Source: SCTD01 sp963784675 (GTDB lineage Bacteria; Actinomycetota; Actinomycetes; Mycobacteriales; SCTD01). Taken from it: a DNA stretch of 64,000 nucleotides. The translations under genes were made by a program, and so were the position numbers. This document shows positions 21,746 through 30,406 of this stretch, piece by piece. The notes under the pieces were generated by a model. It worked only from the letters and a program-made list of their open reading frames with translations. It did not search any database and had not been told where the DNA came from. The first letter of the stretch is position 1. The number at the start of each line of letters is the position of its first letter. The DNA is taken from NCBI GenBank assembly GCA_963784675.1, contig CAWASE010000013.1, forward strand, positions 366,419-430,418, written 5' to 3'.

Positions 21746-22288
21746 GTGACCGACCGCGAGCTGCTGCTGTCCCTCGTCCGCGACCAGGCCGTCGTCCACG
21801 GCAGGGTCACCCTGTCCTCCGGCCGCGAGGCCGACTACTACGTCGACCTGCGGCGGGTGACGCTGTCCGGCGAGGCCGCCCCGCTCGTCGGTGCGGTCAT
21901 GCTCGAGCTCACGAAGGACCTCGAGTTCGACGCGGTCGGCGGACTGACGATGGGCGCCGACCCGATCGCCGCCGCGATGCTGCACGCCGCGGCCGCGCAG
22001 GGCCGGCGGCTGGACGCCTTCGTCGTCCGCAAGGCCGCCAAGGCGCACGGGATGCAGCGCCGGATCGAGGGCCCCGACATCGCCGGCCGCAGGGTGCTGA
22101 TCGTCGAGGACACCAGCACCACCGGCGGCTCGCCGCTGGAGGCGCTGGCCGCGGCGCGCGAGGCCGGCGCGATCCCCGTGGCGGTCGCGACGATCGTCGA
22201 CCGCGCCACCGGCGCCGGCGAGAAGATCGAGGCCGAGGGCGCGCCCTACCGCTTCTGCTTCGGGCTCGACGACCTCGGCCTGGGCTGA
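21746..22288 (+). CDS. pyrE: Orotate phosphoribosyltransferase
   Basis: Couples orotate with PRPP to give OMP in pyrimidine synthesis. The 180-residue protein begins TDRELLLSLVRDQAV, carries VTLSSGREADYYVDLR for orotate binding and the PRPP motif VLIVEDTSTTGGSPLEA. It stands alone, apart from the other pyr genes. The GTG at 21746 overlaps another GTG two bases earlier, so the start is certain to within a codon. The stop abuts the stop of the next minus-strand gene. Confidence 0.94.
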   Translation: MTDRELLLSLVRDQAVVHGRVTLSSGREADYYVDLRRVTLSGEAAPLVGAVMLELTKDLEFDAVGGLTMGADPIAAAMLHAAAAQGRRLDAFVVRKAAKAHGMQRRIEGPDIAGRRVLIVEDTSTTGGSPLEALAAAREAGAIPVAVATIVDRATGAGEKIEAEGAPYRFCFGLDDLGLG

Positions 22289-22969
22289 CTACTCGGGCGC
22301 CGGGCTGGTGTCGACGCGGAAGGTCTCCGCGCTGCTGCTCAGCGTCTGCACGACCTGTCCGCCCGCGTCCCGGGCCTCGAAGCCGACGATCGCCGGGTCG
22401 GCGGGGGTGAACCACACCGGCCGTCCAAAGCCGTCGGCGTCGACGGTCGAGGTGTGCTTGTCGCTGCCGTCGGCGTAGACGGCGTAGACGGCGTCGACCT
22501 CGGCGCCGAGCAGCCCCGCCACGACCCCGTCCGCGTCGACCTGCAGCGACTCGCTGCCCTCGCGGACGTAGGCGAACGGTGCTACCGGCGTGTACGGCAG
22601 CGACCCGGCGCAGGTGATGTTCGGTGGGCCGGTGCGCTTGCTCGCCGTGCACCACTGACGTCCTTCGAACCAGGTGTACAGCGTGCCGCCGTTCAAGTCG
22701 GTCAGCGCCACGATCGGGGTCGTCGCCGCAGGCCGGTCGAACGGCACGGGCGCCGCCACCTGCGAGAGCCCGTCGCGTCCGGGACCGCCGAGGCTGCTGG
22801 CCACGGAGGTGATACCGGCGACGGCCACCGCTGTGAGCGCCACCGCCGCGCTGCGCCGCCGCCGGCGCACCCGGCGGGCGCGGACGCGCACCGTCGCGGC
22901 CAGGTCGGCGGCCGGCTCGAGGGCGAGCGTCGGGGAGCGCAGCAGACCTTCCAGCCCTGGGTCGCTCAC
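22289..22969 (-). CDS. Membrane protein paired with an ECF sigma factor (possible anti-sigma)
   Basis: A 226-residue protein with a cytoplasmic N terminus containing a very basic run (VRARRVRRRRR), one transmembrane segment (AAVALTAVAVAGITSVA) and an extracytoplasmic region with two cysteines. The GTG start overlaps the stop of the sigma factor gene by four bases. This placement, plus one membrane pass, fits an anti-sigma factor, but no zinc-binding anti-sigma motif is visible, so the role is inferred only from context. Confidence 0.65.
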   Translation of the reverse strand: MSDPGLEGLLRSPTLALEPAADLAATVRVRARRVRRRRRSAAVALTAVAVAGITSVASSLGGPGRDGLSQVAAPVPFDRPAATTPIVALTDLNGGTLYTWFEGRQWCTASKRTGPPNITCAGSLPYTPVAPFAYVREGSESLQVDADGVVAGLLGAEVDAVYAVYADGSDKHTSTVDADGFGRPVWFTPADPAIVGFEARDAGGQVVQTLSSSAETFRVDTSPAPE

Positions 22970-23463
22970 GGCGTCAGGGCCGACAGCGTCAGGCCGGGGT
23001 GCTCGCGCAACCGGGCCAGCGCGCGTGAGGCGGCGCTCTTCACCGTGCCGGCCGAGCAGCCCAGGGTGGCGGCGATCTCGGCCTCCGACAGCCCCTCGTA
23101 GTAGCGCAGCACCACCACCGCACGCTGCCGGGGCGAGAGGGTCGCCAGGGCGCCGAGCACGGCCTGCCTGGTGTCGACGGTGTCGCTCGCGGCGGGGCCC
23201 GCGGTCTCGGGCAGGACCTCGGTCGGCTCCTCACGCCACGGCTTGCGGCGCCACCAGTCGGTGTGTGCGTTGACCATGGTGCGTCTCACGTAGCCCTCCG
23301 GCTCCTCGATCCGGTCCCAGCGCAGGTAGGCGCGGGTGAGGGCGGTCTGCAGCAGGTCCTCGGCGCGGTGCCGGTCGCCGGTCAGCAGGTGCGCCGCCTG
23401 CAGCAGGTGGCGCGAGCGCGCGGCGACGAAGGCGCTGAACTGCTCGTCGGCCCGGCTGCCCAC
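22966..23463 (-). CDS. ECF sigma factor, SigE-like actinobacterial group
   Basis: A 165-residue sigma-70 factor with only regions 2 and 4. Region 2: FVAARSRHLLQAAHLLTGD, then AEDLLQTALTRAYLRWDRI. Region 4: LATLSPRQRAVVVLRYYEGL with helix-turn-helix AEIAATLGCSAGTVKSAASR. It directs RNA polymerase to an alternative promoter set, possibly released by the membrane protein encoded immediately downstream. The GTG start follows GAGGGG at suitable spacing. Confidence 0.9.
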   Translation of the reverse strand: MGSRADEQFSAFVAARSRHLLQAAHLLTGDRHRAEDLLQTALTRAYLRWDRIEEPEGYVRRTMVNAHTDWWRRKPWREEPTEVLPETAGPAASDTVDTRQAVLGALATLSPRQRAVVVLRYYEGLSEAEIAATLGCSAGTVKSAASRALARLREHPGLTLSALTP

Positions 23464-23532
23464 GTCACCCCCCTCACGGACCGAGGACGAGACGGCGACC
23501 GCTTCGGTTGCGTCGCCGCGCTGCGGGTGTGC

Positions 23533-24213
23533 TCAGTCGCGCTCGGGAGCCAGGGGCTCCTCGTTGAGCAGCGGGGCCGCCGCGCCCTCGCCGCGACGGG
23601 CACGCAGCAGCTCCACCGCGATCGGCGTCACCGAGATGGCCACCACGATGAGCGCGAAGATCTCCAGGTTGTCGCCGATGACCTTGACGTCGCCGAGGAA
23701 GTAGCCGAGCAGCGTCACCCCGGTGCCCCAGAGGACCCCGCCGACGACGTTCCAGAGCAGGAACGTACGGGCCGGCAGCTGCGCCGTGCCGAGCAGCGGG
23801 TTGAGGAAGGTGCGCACGATCGGGATGAAGCGCGCCAGCACGATGGCCTTGCCGACGCCGTAACGCTCCACGACCGCCTCGGCCTTGACCACGTAGGACC
23901 GCTTGAACAGCCGCGAGTCCTCCTTGTCGAACAGGGCTGGGCCGGCGGTGCGACCGATCAGATAGCCGCACTGCGCCCCGGCGATCGCCACGGCCGTGAC
24001 GAGCAGGCAGGTGAGGACGATGTTCGGGTGCAGCCCCGGGACGTTGCCGCCGGCTGCGAAACCCGCCGCGAACAGCAGCGAGTCGCCCGGCAGGAAGAAC
24101 CCGAGCAGCAGGCCCGTCTCGGCGAAGATGACGAACGCGATCCCGACGAGCCCGAAGGTCTCGACCAGGTGCTGGCCGTCCAGGAAGGCGGGCAGGGCGA
24201 CGGCGGTGTCCAC
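23533..24213 (-). CDS. DedA-family membrane protein
   Basis: A 226-residue integral membrane protein of the DedA/SNARE-associated family, which includes undecaprenyl-phosphate and phospholipid flippases; the exact cargo here is unknown. Signature segments are FAETGLLLGFFLPGDSLLF near residue 30 and RFIPIVRTFLNPLLG near 130, with about four to five hydrophobic helices. On its own strand TAGCCT lies six bases before the GTG, so it is probably leaderless and divergent from the flavoenzyme gene, whose promoter is 13 bases away. Confidence 0.88.
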   Translation of the reverse strand: MDTAVALPAFLDGQHLVETFGLVGIAFVIFAETGLLLGFFLPGDSLLFAAGFAAGGNVPGLHPNIVLTCLLVTAVAIAGAQCGYLIGRTAGPALFDKEDSRLFKRSYVVKAEAVVERYGVGKAIVLARFIPIVRTFLNPLLGTAQLPARTFLLWNVVGGVLWGTGVTLLGYFLGDVKVIGDNLEIFALIVVAISVTPIAVELLRARRGEGAAAPLLNEEPLAPERD

Positions 24214-24250
24214 CGACCCAGGCTAGCCGTCGGCGCTTACCGTGACCTGT

Positions 24251-25636
24251 ATGGCGACTGAGCGGCTCGTGGTCATCGGCGGGGACGCGGCGGGCATGAG
24301 CGCCGCCAGCCAGGCGCGCCGGCGGCGTGACGTCGACGACCTGGAGATCGTCGCCTTCGAACGCGGCCGGGCGACGTCGTACTCGGCCTGCGGCATCCCG
24401 TACTGGATCGGCGGCGCGGTCGAGAGCGAGAGCGAGCTCATCGCGCGCACCCCCGAGCAGCACCGGGCCAACGGCATCGACCTGAGGATGCGCACCGAGG
24501 TCACCGCGATCGACCTGTCCGCGCGCACCGTCACGGCCCGCGACCTGGAGTCCGGTGCGACCGTCGTCGAGCCCTACGACCAGCTGATGTACGCGACCGG
24601 CAGCGTGCCGATGCGTCCCGAAGCGGAAGGCTTCGACGCCCCCGGCGTCCACGGCGTGCAGGTGCTCGACGACGGGGTCGACCTCATCGCCGAGCTCGAC
24701 AGCGGTCGGGTGGAACGGGTCGTGGTCGTCGGCGGCGGTTACATCGGGCTGGAGCTCGCCGAGGCGTGCCAGGTGCGCGGGCTGCACGTCACGGTGGTGA
24801 ACCGCTCTCCGACGCCGATCGGCACGTTCGACCCCGACATCGGCGCGTTCATCGCTGACGCCGTCGAGGGGTTGGGTATCCACCTCGCCTTCGGCACCTC
24901 CGCCACCCGCGTCGAGACGGGGCCGGACGGGCGCGCGGTCGCGGTCCACACCCACGACGGGCAGCGCCTGCCGGCCGACCTGGTGGTGCTGGGCCTGGGC
25001 GTGCGTCCGAACGTCGCCCTCGCCCAGCAGGCGGGGATCCTGCTCGGCAGCTCGGGCGGGGTCCGCGTCGACGCCCAGATGCGCACCGACGTGCCGGGGG
25101 TCTGGTCGGCCGGCGACTGCGTCGAGTCGGTGCACCGGCTCTCGGGCCAGCGGCTGGTGGTGGCGCTGGGCACCCACGCCAACAAGCAGGGGCGGGTCGC
25201 GGGCATCAACCTCGGCGGCGGCTACGCGGTCTTCCCCGGCGTCATCGGCACCGCCGTCACCAAGGTCTGCGACCTGGAGGTGGCCCGTACCGGGCTGTCC
25301 AGCGCCGAGGCGGACGAGGCCGGCTACCGCTATGTCACGGCGTCGGTCGACTCGACGACCAAGGCCGGCTACTTCCCGGGGGCCGCGCCGATCCGGCTGA
25401 AGATGATCGCCGAGAAGCGCACCGGTCGGCTGCTGGGCGCGCAGATCGCCGGCCGCGAGAACGCCGCCAAGCGCATCGACGTGCTGGCCACGGCCATCTG
25501 GAACGAGATGCACGTCGACGAGATCCTCGGGCTGGACCTGTCCTACGCCCCGCCGTTCTCGCCCGTGTGGGACCCGGTGCTCATCGCGGCGCGCAAGGCC
25601 TTCGACGCGGTGGAGGCCGACGTCCGCACCCGCTGA
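24251..25636 (+). CDS. CoA-disulfide reductase / NADH oxidase-like flavoprotein
   Basis: An FAD and NAD(P)H dependent single-cysteine reductase. The 461-residue protein has the FAD motif VIGGDAAGMSAASQAR at the N terminus, the redox cysteine in SYSACGIPYWIGG (Cys47), the NAD(P)H motif VVVVGGGYIGLELAEAC and the C-terminal dimerisation region ending APPFSPVWDPVLIAARK. This fits CoA-disulfide reductase, NADH oxidase or a related thiol reductase; the physiological disulfide is not shown. TACCGT at 24238-24243, seven bases before the ATG, indicates a leaderless transcript. An earlier GTG at 24242 is not used if so. Confidence 0.88.
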   Translation: MATERLVVIGGDAAGMSAASQARRRRDVDDLEIVAFERGRATSYSACGIPYWIGGAVESESELIARTPEQHRANGIDLRMRTEVTAIDLSARTVTARDLESGATVVEPYDQLMYATGSVPMRPEAEGFDAPGVHGVQVLDDGVDLIAELDSGRVERVVVVGGGYIGLELAEACQVRGLHVTVVNRSPTPIGTFDPDIGAFIADAVEGLGIHLAFGTSATRVETGPDGRAVAVHTHDGQRLPADLVVLGLGVRPNVALAQQAGILLGSSGGVRVDAQMRTDVPGVWSAGDCVESVHRLSGQRLVVALGTHANKQGRVAGINLGGGYAVFPGVIGTAVTKVCDLEVARTGLSSAEADEAGYRYVTASVDSTTKAGYFPGAAPIRLKMIAEKRTGRLLGAQIAGRENAAKRIDVLATAIWNEMHVDEILGLDLSYAPPFSPVWDPVLIAARKAFDAVEADVRTR

Positions 25637-25739
25637 CGGGCGCCGGGACGGAGGAAGGGGCTCCCGCCGCGCTCCGGGCGGGTGCCCGGCCCCAGCGCGG
25701 CACCCCGCACGGCACCCGCCGCCACCGCATGCGACGGAC

Positions 25740-25769
25740 GAGGCCGGCTCCCTGGCGGGAGCCGGCCTC
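25740..25769. terminator. Bidirectional terminator between convergent genes
   Basis: Perfect 13-base stem GAGGCCGGCTCCC with a TGGC loop, midway between the ends of the flavoprotein gene and the minus-strand propeller gene. Confidence 0.8.
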
Positions 25770-25789
25770 GGACGTGACGTGCGGACGAG

Positions 25790-28018
25790 CTAGCCGATCA
25801 TGTAGCCGGCGAGGTCGCCGATGAGCTGCACCGAGCCGGCGCCGTTGCGCACCCGGACCCGACCGCCGTCGCCCACGCGCACGATGGCAGCGTTCGCGCG
25901 GGTGAGGTTCTTGGTCAGGTTCAGGTTGCTGACCGTCGGCACGGTGCTGGCACCGACCGGGTAGGCGCGGACGTCGGTGCTGGTGGTGACCGCGGTGCCC
26001 GTCAGGTTGAGGACGGCCGCCGTGGCGTTGGCCGGCACGCCGCGGGTGCCGGCGACGCGCAGGTCGACGAAGCCGGCCCCGGTCGTGGGGATCGGTGCGC
26101 CGCCGACGCCGGACCGGGTGTCCAGGAAGCGGGTGGGCGTCACCGGGACGAAGCGGCCGGTGGCGTCGCCGGAGTAGTAGCCGGCGAGGTCGGCGATCAG
26201 GTTGACCTGCCCCGCAGCGTTGCGCAGGCGCACCTTGCCGCCGTCGCCGACGGCGACCGTGACCAGGTTCGGCGCGGTCTGGCCGGCCCGCAGGTTCAGG
26301 TTGCTGACCTCGGGGGTCGACCCGTCCGTCGGGGTCGGGTAGACGCGGACGTCGGTGCCCGAGGTCGCTCCGGTGGCGGTGACGTTCAGGACGACGGCGC
26401 GGGCGTTGGCGGGCACGGTGACCGTGCCGCCGTCAGCGGTGACCAGGGCGCCCGTGACCTGCAGGTCGACGAAGGCCGCGGGGCCGACGCGTCCGGCCGG
26501 TGCTCCGGTCGCAGGGCTGCGGGTGTCCAGGATGCGGCTGGGATCGACCGCGGCGAAGCCCGCGCCGGCAGCGTCCGGGGTGTAGTACCCGGCGATGTCG
26601 CCGATCAGGTGCACGGTGCCGCCGCTGTTGCGCAGGCTGATGGCGCCGTTGCTGCCGAGGGCGACCGTGACCAGGTTCGGGACGGTGGCCCCGGCGGTGG
26701 CGTTGAGGTTGCTCGAGCCAGGGACGCCGGTGCCGCTCGGGTACGCGCGGACGTCCGTCGAGGAGGTGGTGCCCGTGACGGTCAGGTTCAGCACGACCGC
26801 GCTGGCGTTGGCCGGGACAGCGCCCTGCGCCGTCTGCACGCCACGGACGTCGAGCGAGACGACCTCGCCAGGGCCGATCTTGGCCGCGGGGGCGCCGACC
26901 CCGCTGCGGGTGTCCAGGATGCGCTTGGGCGTCACCGGCGTGTAGGTCGAGGGCGTGCCGGCCGTGACGCCGCCGGGCACGGGACCCTGCGCGTGCGGCT
27001 GCGTCTCGTCGCCCGGGGTGTCGGTGACCTTGCCGGCGCGGACGCCCTGCTTGTCGACGGCCCAGACGTCGCCCGGCGGGTAGTCCGCGGACGCGTTGTA
27101 GGTGAACAGGTCGAACACCAGCGACTCGCCGTCAGGGGTCCAGGCGGGGTACTCGGCCACCGACGGGGAGCTGGTGGGCTGGGTGACGCCGAAGGTCGCG
27201 CCTGCGCCACCGGTCGCGGGGACCACGCCGATGCGGGCGGTGTCGTTGGCCCGGGTGCGGTCGCTGTCACGCGCGGTGACCGTGGCGTAGGCGATGGTGG
27301 TGCCGTCCGGCGACCAGGCGGGCATGAGGCCGACGGGACCGAGCGTGGTGCGCCCGCCGGTGCCGTCGGCGTTGACGACCACGAGCGGGCCGCTGTCCGG
27401 GTCGGGGTTGGCGGTGGTCGCGGCCGGCAGCGCGGCGAACACGATCTTCGTCCCGTCCGGGCTCCAGTCCGCGGTGTAGCCGTCTGCGGCGTTGGCGACG
27501 GCCGTGGCCGCACCGCCGCCCGACGGCACCAGGTACAGGGCCGTCGACGCCTTGGGAGCCGCCTGGTTGGTGTTGTCCAGGGTGACGCGGGTGAACAGCA
27601 GCCGGCTGCCGTCAGGGGACCAGGCTGGCGAGAGGTCGAGCACGAACACGGTGTCGGTGGAGGTCGGCGTGGTCAGCCGCCGGAAGCCGCTGCCGTCACG
27701 GTTGACGACGGCGATGCCCTCCTCGAACTGCGTGCTGTCACGGTCGGTCGACAGCGCGATGCGTCCGCCGTCGGGGGAGAGCTCCGGATCGTCGTAGATC
27801 CATTCGTTGGCGGTGTCGGCGGGGAGCACGGTCGTGACCCGACGGCTCTCCAGGTCGCGCAGGACGACGCTGTAGATCTTGTCGTTGTTGTCGTCGGCGG
27901 TGTAGACGATCTCGTTCGCCGACGCGCTGGCGTGCGCGGGCAGCGCCAGGGCGACGGGGGCCACGACAGCGATGACTGCGGCGCCGAGCGCGCTCAGGCG
28001 GCGGGAGGGGGAGCTCAT
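25790..28018 (-). CDS. Secreted TolB-like beta-propeller protein with three C-terminal repeats
   Basis: A 742-residue exported protein with a signal peptide (LSALGAAVIAVVAPVALALPAHA). Residues about 35-350 contain propeller blades of the TolB/WD40-like type, seen as repeated WSPDG, LSPDG and WTPDG motifs. The rest holds three copies of a domain of about 125 residues, each starting RILDTR or RFLDTR, containing VPANA, VVLNLT or VVLNVT, DVRAYP or DVRVYP and NLVTV, and ending LIGDIAGYY or similar. This repeat is common in secreted actinobacterial proteins, probably for wall or carbohydrate binding, but its ligand is not known. GGAAGGA precedes the ATG. Confidence 0.82.
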   Translation of the reverse strand: MSSPSRRLSALGAAVIAVVAPVALALPAHASASANEIVYTADDNNDKIYSVVLRDLESRRVTTVLPADTANEWIYDDPELSPDGGRIALSTDRDSTQFEEGIAVVNRDGSGFRRLTTPTSTDTVFVLDLSPAWSPDGSRLLFTRVTLDNTNQAAPKASTALYLVPSGGGAATAVANAADGYTADWSPDGTKIVFAALPAATTANPDPDSGPLVVVNADGTGGRTTLGPVGLMPAWSPDGTTIAYATVTARDSDRTRANDTARIGVVPATGGAGATFGVTQPTSSPSVAEYPAWTPDGESLVFDLFTYNASADYPPGDVWAVDKQGVRAGKVTDTPGDETQPHAQGPVPGGVTAGTPSTYTPVTPKRILDTRSGVGAPAAKIGPGEVVSLDVRGVQTAQGAVPANASAVVLNLTVTGTTSSTDVRAYPSGTGVPGSSNLNATAGATVPNLVTVALGSNGAISLRNSGGTVHLIGDIAGYYTPDAAGAGFAAVDPSRILDTRSPATGAPAGRVGPAAFVDLQVTGALVTADGGTVTVPANARAVVLNVTATGATSGTDVRVYPTPTDGSTPEVSNLNLRAGQTAPNLVTVAVGDGGKVRLRNAAGQVNLIADLAGYYSGDATGRFVPVTPTRFLDTRSGVGGAPIPTTGAGFVDLRVAGTRGVPANATAAVLNLTGTAVTTSTDVRAYPVGASTVPTVSNLNLTKNLTRANAAIVRVGDGGRVRVRNGAGSVQLIGDLAGYMIG

Positions 28019-28249
28019 GCCTGTCCTTCCGAGGGGGGCCGAGGGAGTCGGGCCCTCGAGGTCTACCAGGCTGCGGTGCTCGCGTCAGGTCGAAACGGCC
28101 AACAGTGACCGCTCTGCAACCTGGGGTGGCGTGCGCAGCGCTGCATCGTCCTCTGGCATGCTCGGAACCCTCGTCGGATCCCTTGAGCGGTGCCGTCCCC
28201 CCGGCCGTTCGGCCCGGGAGCCGGTCCGTCCTCGAAGAGAGAAGCCGCC

Positions 28250-29269
28250 GTGCCCATCGCCACCCCCGACGCCTACGCCGAGATGCTGGACCGGGCCAAG
28301 GCCGGCCGCTTCGCCTACCCGGCGATCAACGTGACGAGCTCGCAGACCCTCAACGCGGCCCTGCGCGGGTTCGCCGAGGCCGAGAGCGACGGCATCGTGC
28401 AGGTGAGCACCGGCGGTGCGGAGTACCTGTCCGGCCCCACCGTCAAAGACATGGTCCTGGGCGCGACGGCGCTCGCCGAGTACGCGCACCACGTGGCCAA
28501 GGCCTACGACGTCACGATCGCGCTGCACACCGACCATTGCCCCAAGGACAAGCTCGACGGCTACATGCGCCCGCTCATCGCCCTGAGCCAGGAGCGCGTC
28601 GACGCCGGCCGCGAGCCGCTGTTCCAGTCGCACATGTGGGACGGCTCGGCGGTCGAGCTGGAGGAGAACCTGCAGATCGCGCAGGAGCTGCTGGCGGCCT
28701 GCGCCAAGGCCCGCATCGTCATGGAGATGGAGATCGGGGTGGTCGGCGGGGAGGAGGACGGTGTCGAGAACGCCATCAACGAGAAGCTCTACACGACCCC
28801 CGCGGACGCCCAGGCCACCTGGGACGCCCTGAAGGACCTCGACGGCCGCTACCTGCTCGCGGCGACCTTCGGCAACGTCCACGGCGTCTACAAGCCGGGC
28901 AACGTCAAGCTCACGCCGTCGATCCTGAAGGACATCCAGGACGCCGTCGGCGCAGGCGCGGGCACCGACAAGCCGTTCGACCTCGTGTTCCACGGCGGCA
29001 GCGGTTCGCTGCTGGAGGAGATCCGCGAGACCCTGGACTACGGCGTCGTGAAGATGAACGTCGACACCGACACCCAGTACGCCTTCACCCGTCCGGTCGC
29101 GGCGCACATGCTCACCCACTACGACGGCGTGCTCAAGGTGGACGGCGAGGTCGGCAACAAGAAGGTCTACGACCCGCGGGCCTGGGGCAAGAGCGCCGAA
29201 GCCGGCATGTCCGCCCGGGTGGTGCAGGCGTGCGAGGACCTGCGGTCCACCGGAACCCGGCTGAAGTAG
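28250..29269 (+). CDS. fba: Class II fructose-bisphosphate aldolase
   Basis: A zinc-dependent enzyme that splits fructose-1,6-bisphosphate into dihydroxyacetone phosphate and glyceraldehyde-3-phosphate. The 339-residue length and motifs fit the long class IIA form: HTDHCPKDKLDGYM supplies the first Zn His and catalytic Asp, EMEIGVVGGEEDGV the Glu, NVHGVYKPG and FHGGSGS the remaining metal and phosphate residues. The start is the GTG before PIATPDAYAEM, with GAGAGAAG upstream; an ATG 60 bases earlier gives an atypical leader. Nearby DUF3151 and purA repeat the mycobacterial neighbourhood. Confidence 0.96.
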   Translation: MPIATPDAYAEMLDRAKAGRFAYPAINVTSSQTLNAALRGFAEAESDGIVQVSTGGAEYLSGPTVKDMVLGATALAEYAHHVAKAYDVTIALHTDHCPKDKLDGYMRPLIALSQERVDAGREPLFQSHMWDGSAVELEENLQIAQELLAACAKARIVMEMEIGVVGGEEDGVENAINEKLYTTPADAQATWDALKDLDGRYLLAATFGNVHGVYKPGNVKLTPSILKDIQDAVGAGAGTDKPFDLVFHGGSGSLLEEIRETLDYGVVKMNVDTDTQYAFTRPVAAHMLTHYDGVLKVDGEVGNKKVYDPRAWGKSAEAGMSARVVQACEDLRSTGTRLK

Positions 29270-29362
29270 GACAGACCGGGCGCCCGGAGAAATCCGGCTC
29301 CGGTTTTCCGTCACGGATCCGTCATGGGGTCGTTATGGTGCAGTGACCGCCCTGACAGGGCG

Positions 29363-29542
29363 GCGCCGCTCCCTCCCGCCGAGTCCTGCCCCGGGGAGCC
29401 GGTGACACCGTCGTACCCGGGGCAGGAGCGGGGGACCCACACGTCCCACCGACCTGCCCGAGGGCAGGTCTCGGGGTGAAGCCGGTCCGCCGGCCGGGAT
29501 GCCCGTCCCGAACCCGACAGCTGACCCCGCAGGCGTGAGGAG
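29363..29542 (+). ncRNA. c-di-AMP riboswitch (ydaO-yuaA motif)
   Basis: The leader of the rpf gene matches the conserved ydaO cores in order: CCGCCGAGTCCTG (29377-29389), GGGGGACCCA (29430-29439), GGGGTGAAG (29473-29481) and CCCGAACCCGACAGCTGACC followed by CCGCAGGC. A GAGGAGAGG ribosome site lies at its 3' edge, 12 bases before the GTG. In actinobacteria this class is an off switch for cell-wall hydrolases and rpf genes. The identification rests on conserved-core matching by eye, not on a covariance model. Confidence 0.88.
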
Positions 29543-29554
29543 AGGACCCCGCCT

Positions 29555-30388
29555 GTGTCCAGCACGCTGTCCCGCGCCCTGACCCCCCGCGCCCACGCCC
29601 GCCACGCCAAGCCCAGCAAGGCGGCGCCGGTCCTGCTCGCCGGCGGTCTGGCCGCCACGTTCGCCGTCGTCGACGGAGCCGCGCTCGCCGGCGCCGCGTC
29701 CGCCGGTGGGTCGACGGCCCAGTTCGAGCGGCTGGCCCAGTGCGAGAGCGGCGGCAACTGGTCGATCAACACCGGCAACGGCTACTACGGCGGCATCCAG
29801 TTCAACCTGGCTACCTGGCGGGGGCTCGGCTTCTCCGGGTATCCGCACCAGGCCAGCAAGGCGACGCAGATCGCGGCCGGCCAGAAGCTGCAGAGCCAGC
29901 GCGGTTGGTCGCCGTGGCCGGCCTGCTCGCGCAAGCTCGGCCTGCGCGGCGACGGCGGCGTCCCCACCAGCGACCAGGGCAACGCCACGGCCGCCCCCCG
30001 CAAGGCCGCTCCGGTCTCTGGTCCGGCTCGGGTGGCCGGTGCGCGGGCCAGCCGCAGCCGCAGCACCACCTCCCCGCTGACGACGGCGACCGCCCAGCAG
30101 CAGGTCGTGCGCACCGTCGCCCCGCCGAAGCTCACCCCGGTCGCGGCGCCGCGCTTCGACGGGCACGTGCTCAGCACCGCCGACCAGCAGACCTACCGCA
30201 TCGCCGTCAAGCACTGGCAGCGGCGGATGAACGCCCGCGGCTGGCGCCTGAGCGTCGACGGGCACTTCGGTCCGCAAAGCGCACGGGTGGCGAGCTCCTT
30301 CGCCGCCGAGCGGGGCCTGAAGGCTCCGGCCGGCTCGGTCACCAAGGCCGTCTGGGACGCCGCCTGGACCAGCCGCACCGACCGCTGA
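29555..30388 (+). CDS. Resuscitation-promoting factor with peptidoglycan-binding domain
   Basis: A secreted transglycosylase-like muralytic enzyme acting on peptidoglycan, used in growth restart and wall turnover. The 277-residue protein has a hydrophobic export segment (about residues 24-48), then the Rpf domain with AQCESGGNWSINTGNGYYGG (catalytic Glu64) and WPACSRKLGL, a Ser/Pro/Ala-rich linker, and a C-terminal peptidoglycan-binding domain (IAVKHWQRRMNARGW, then VDGHFGPQSA). The GTG start follows GAGGAGAGG in the riboswitch 3' end, so c-di-AMP probably controls it. Confidence 0.9.
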   Translation: MSSTLSRALTPRAHARHAKPSKAAPVLLAGGLAATFAVVDGAALAGAASAGGSTAQFERLAQCESGGNWSINTGNGYYGGIQFNLATWRGLGFSGYPHQASKATQIAAGQKLQSQRGWSPWPACSRKLGLRGDGGVPTSDQGNATAAPRKAAPVSGPARVAGARASRSRSTTSPLTTATAQQQVVRTVAPPKLTPVAAPRFDGHVLSTADQQTYRIAVKHWQRRMNARGWRLSVDGHFGPQSARVASSFAAERGLKAPAGSVTKAVWDAAWTSRTDR

Positions 30389-30406
30389 GCCGGCCGTCGT
30401 CGCCGT

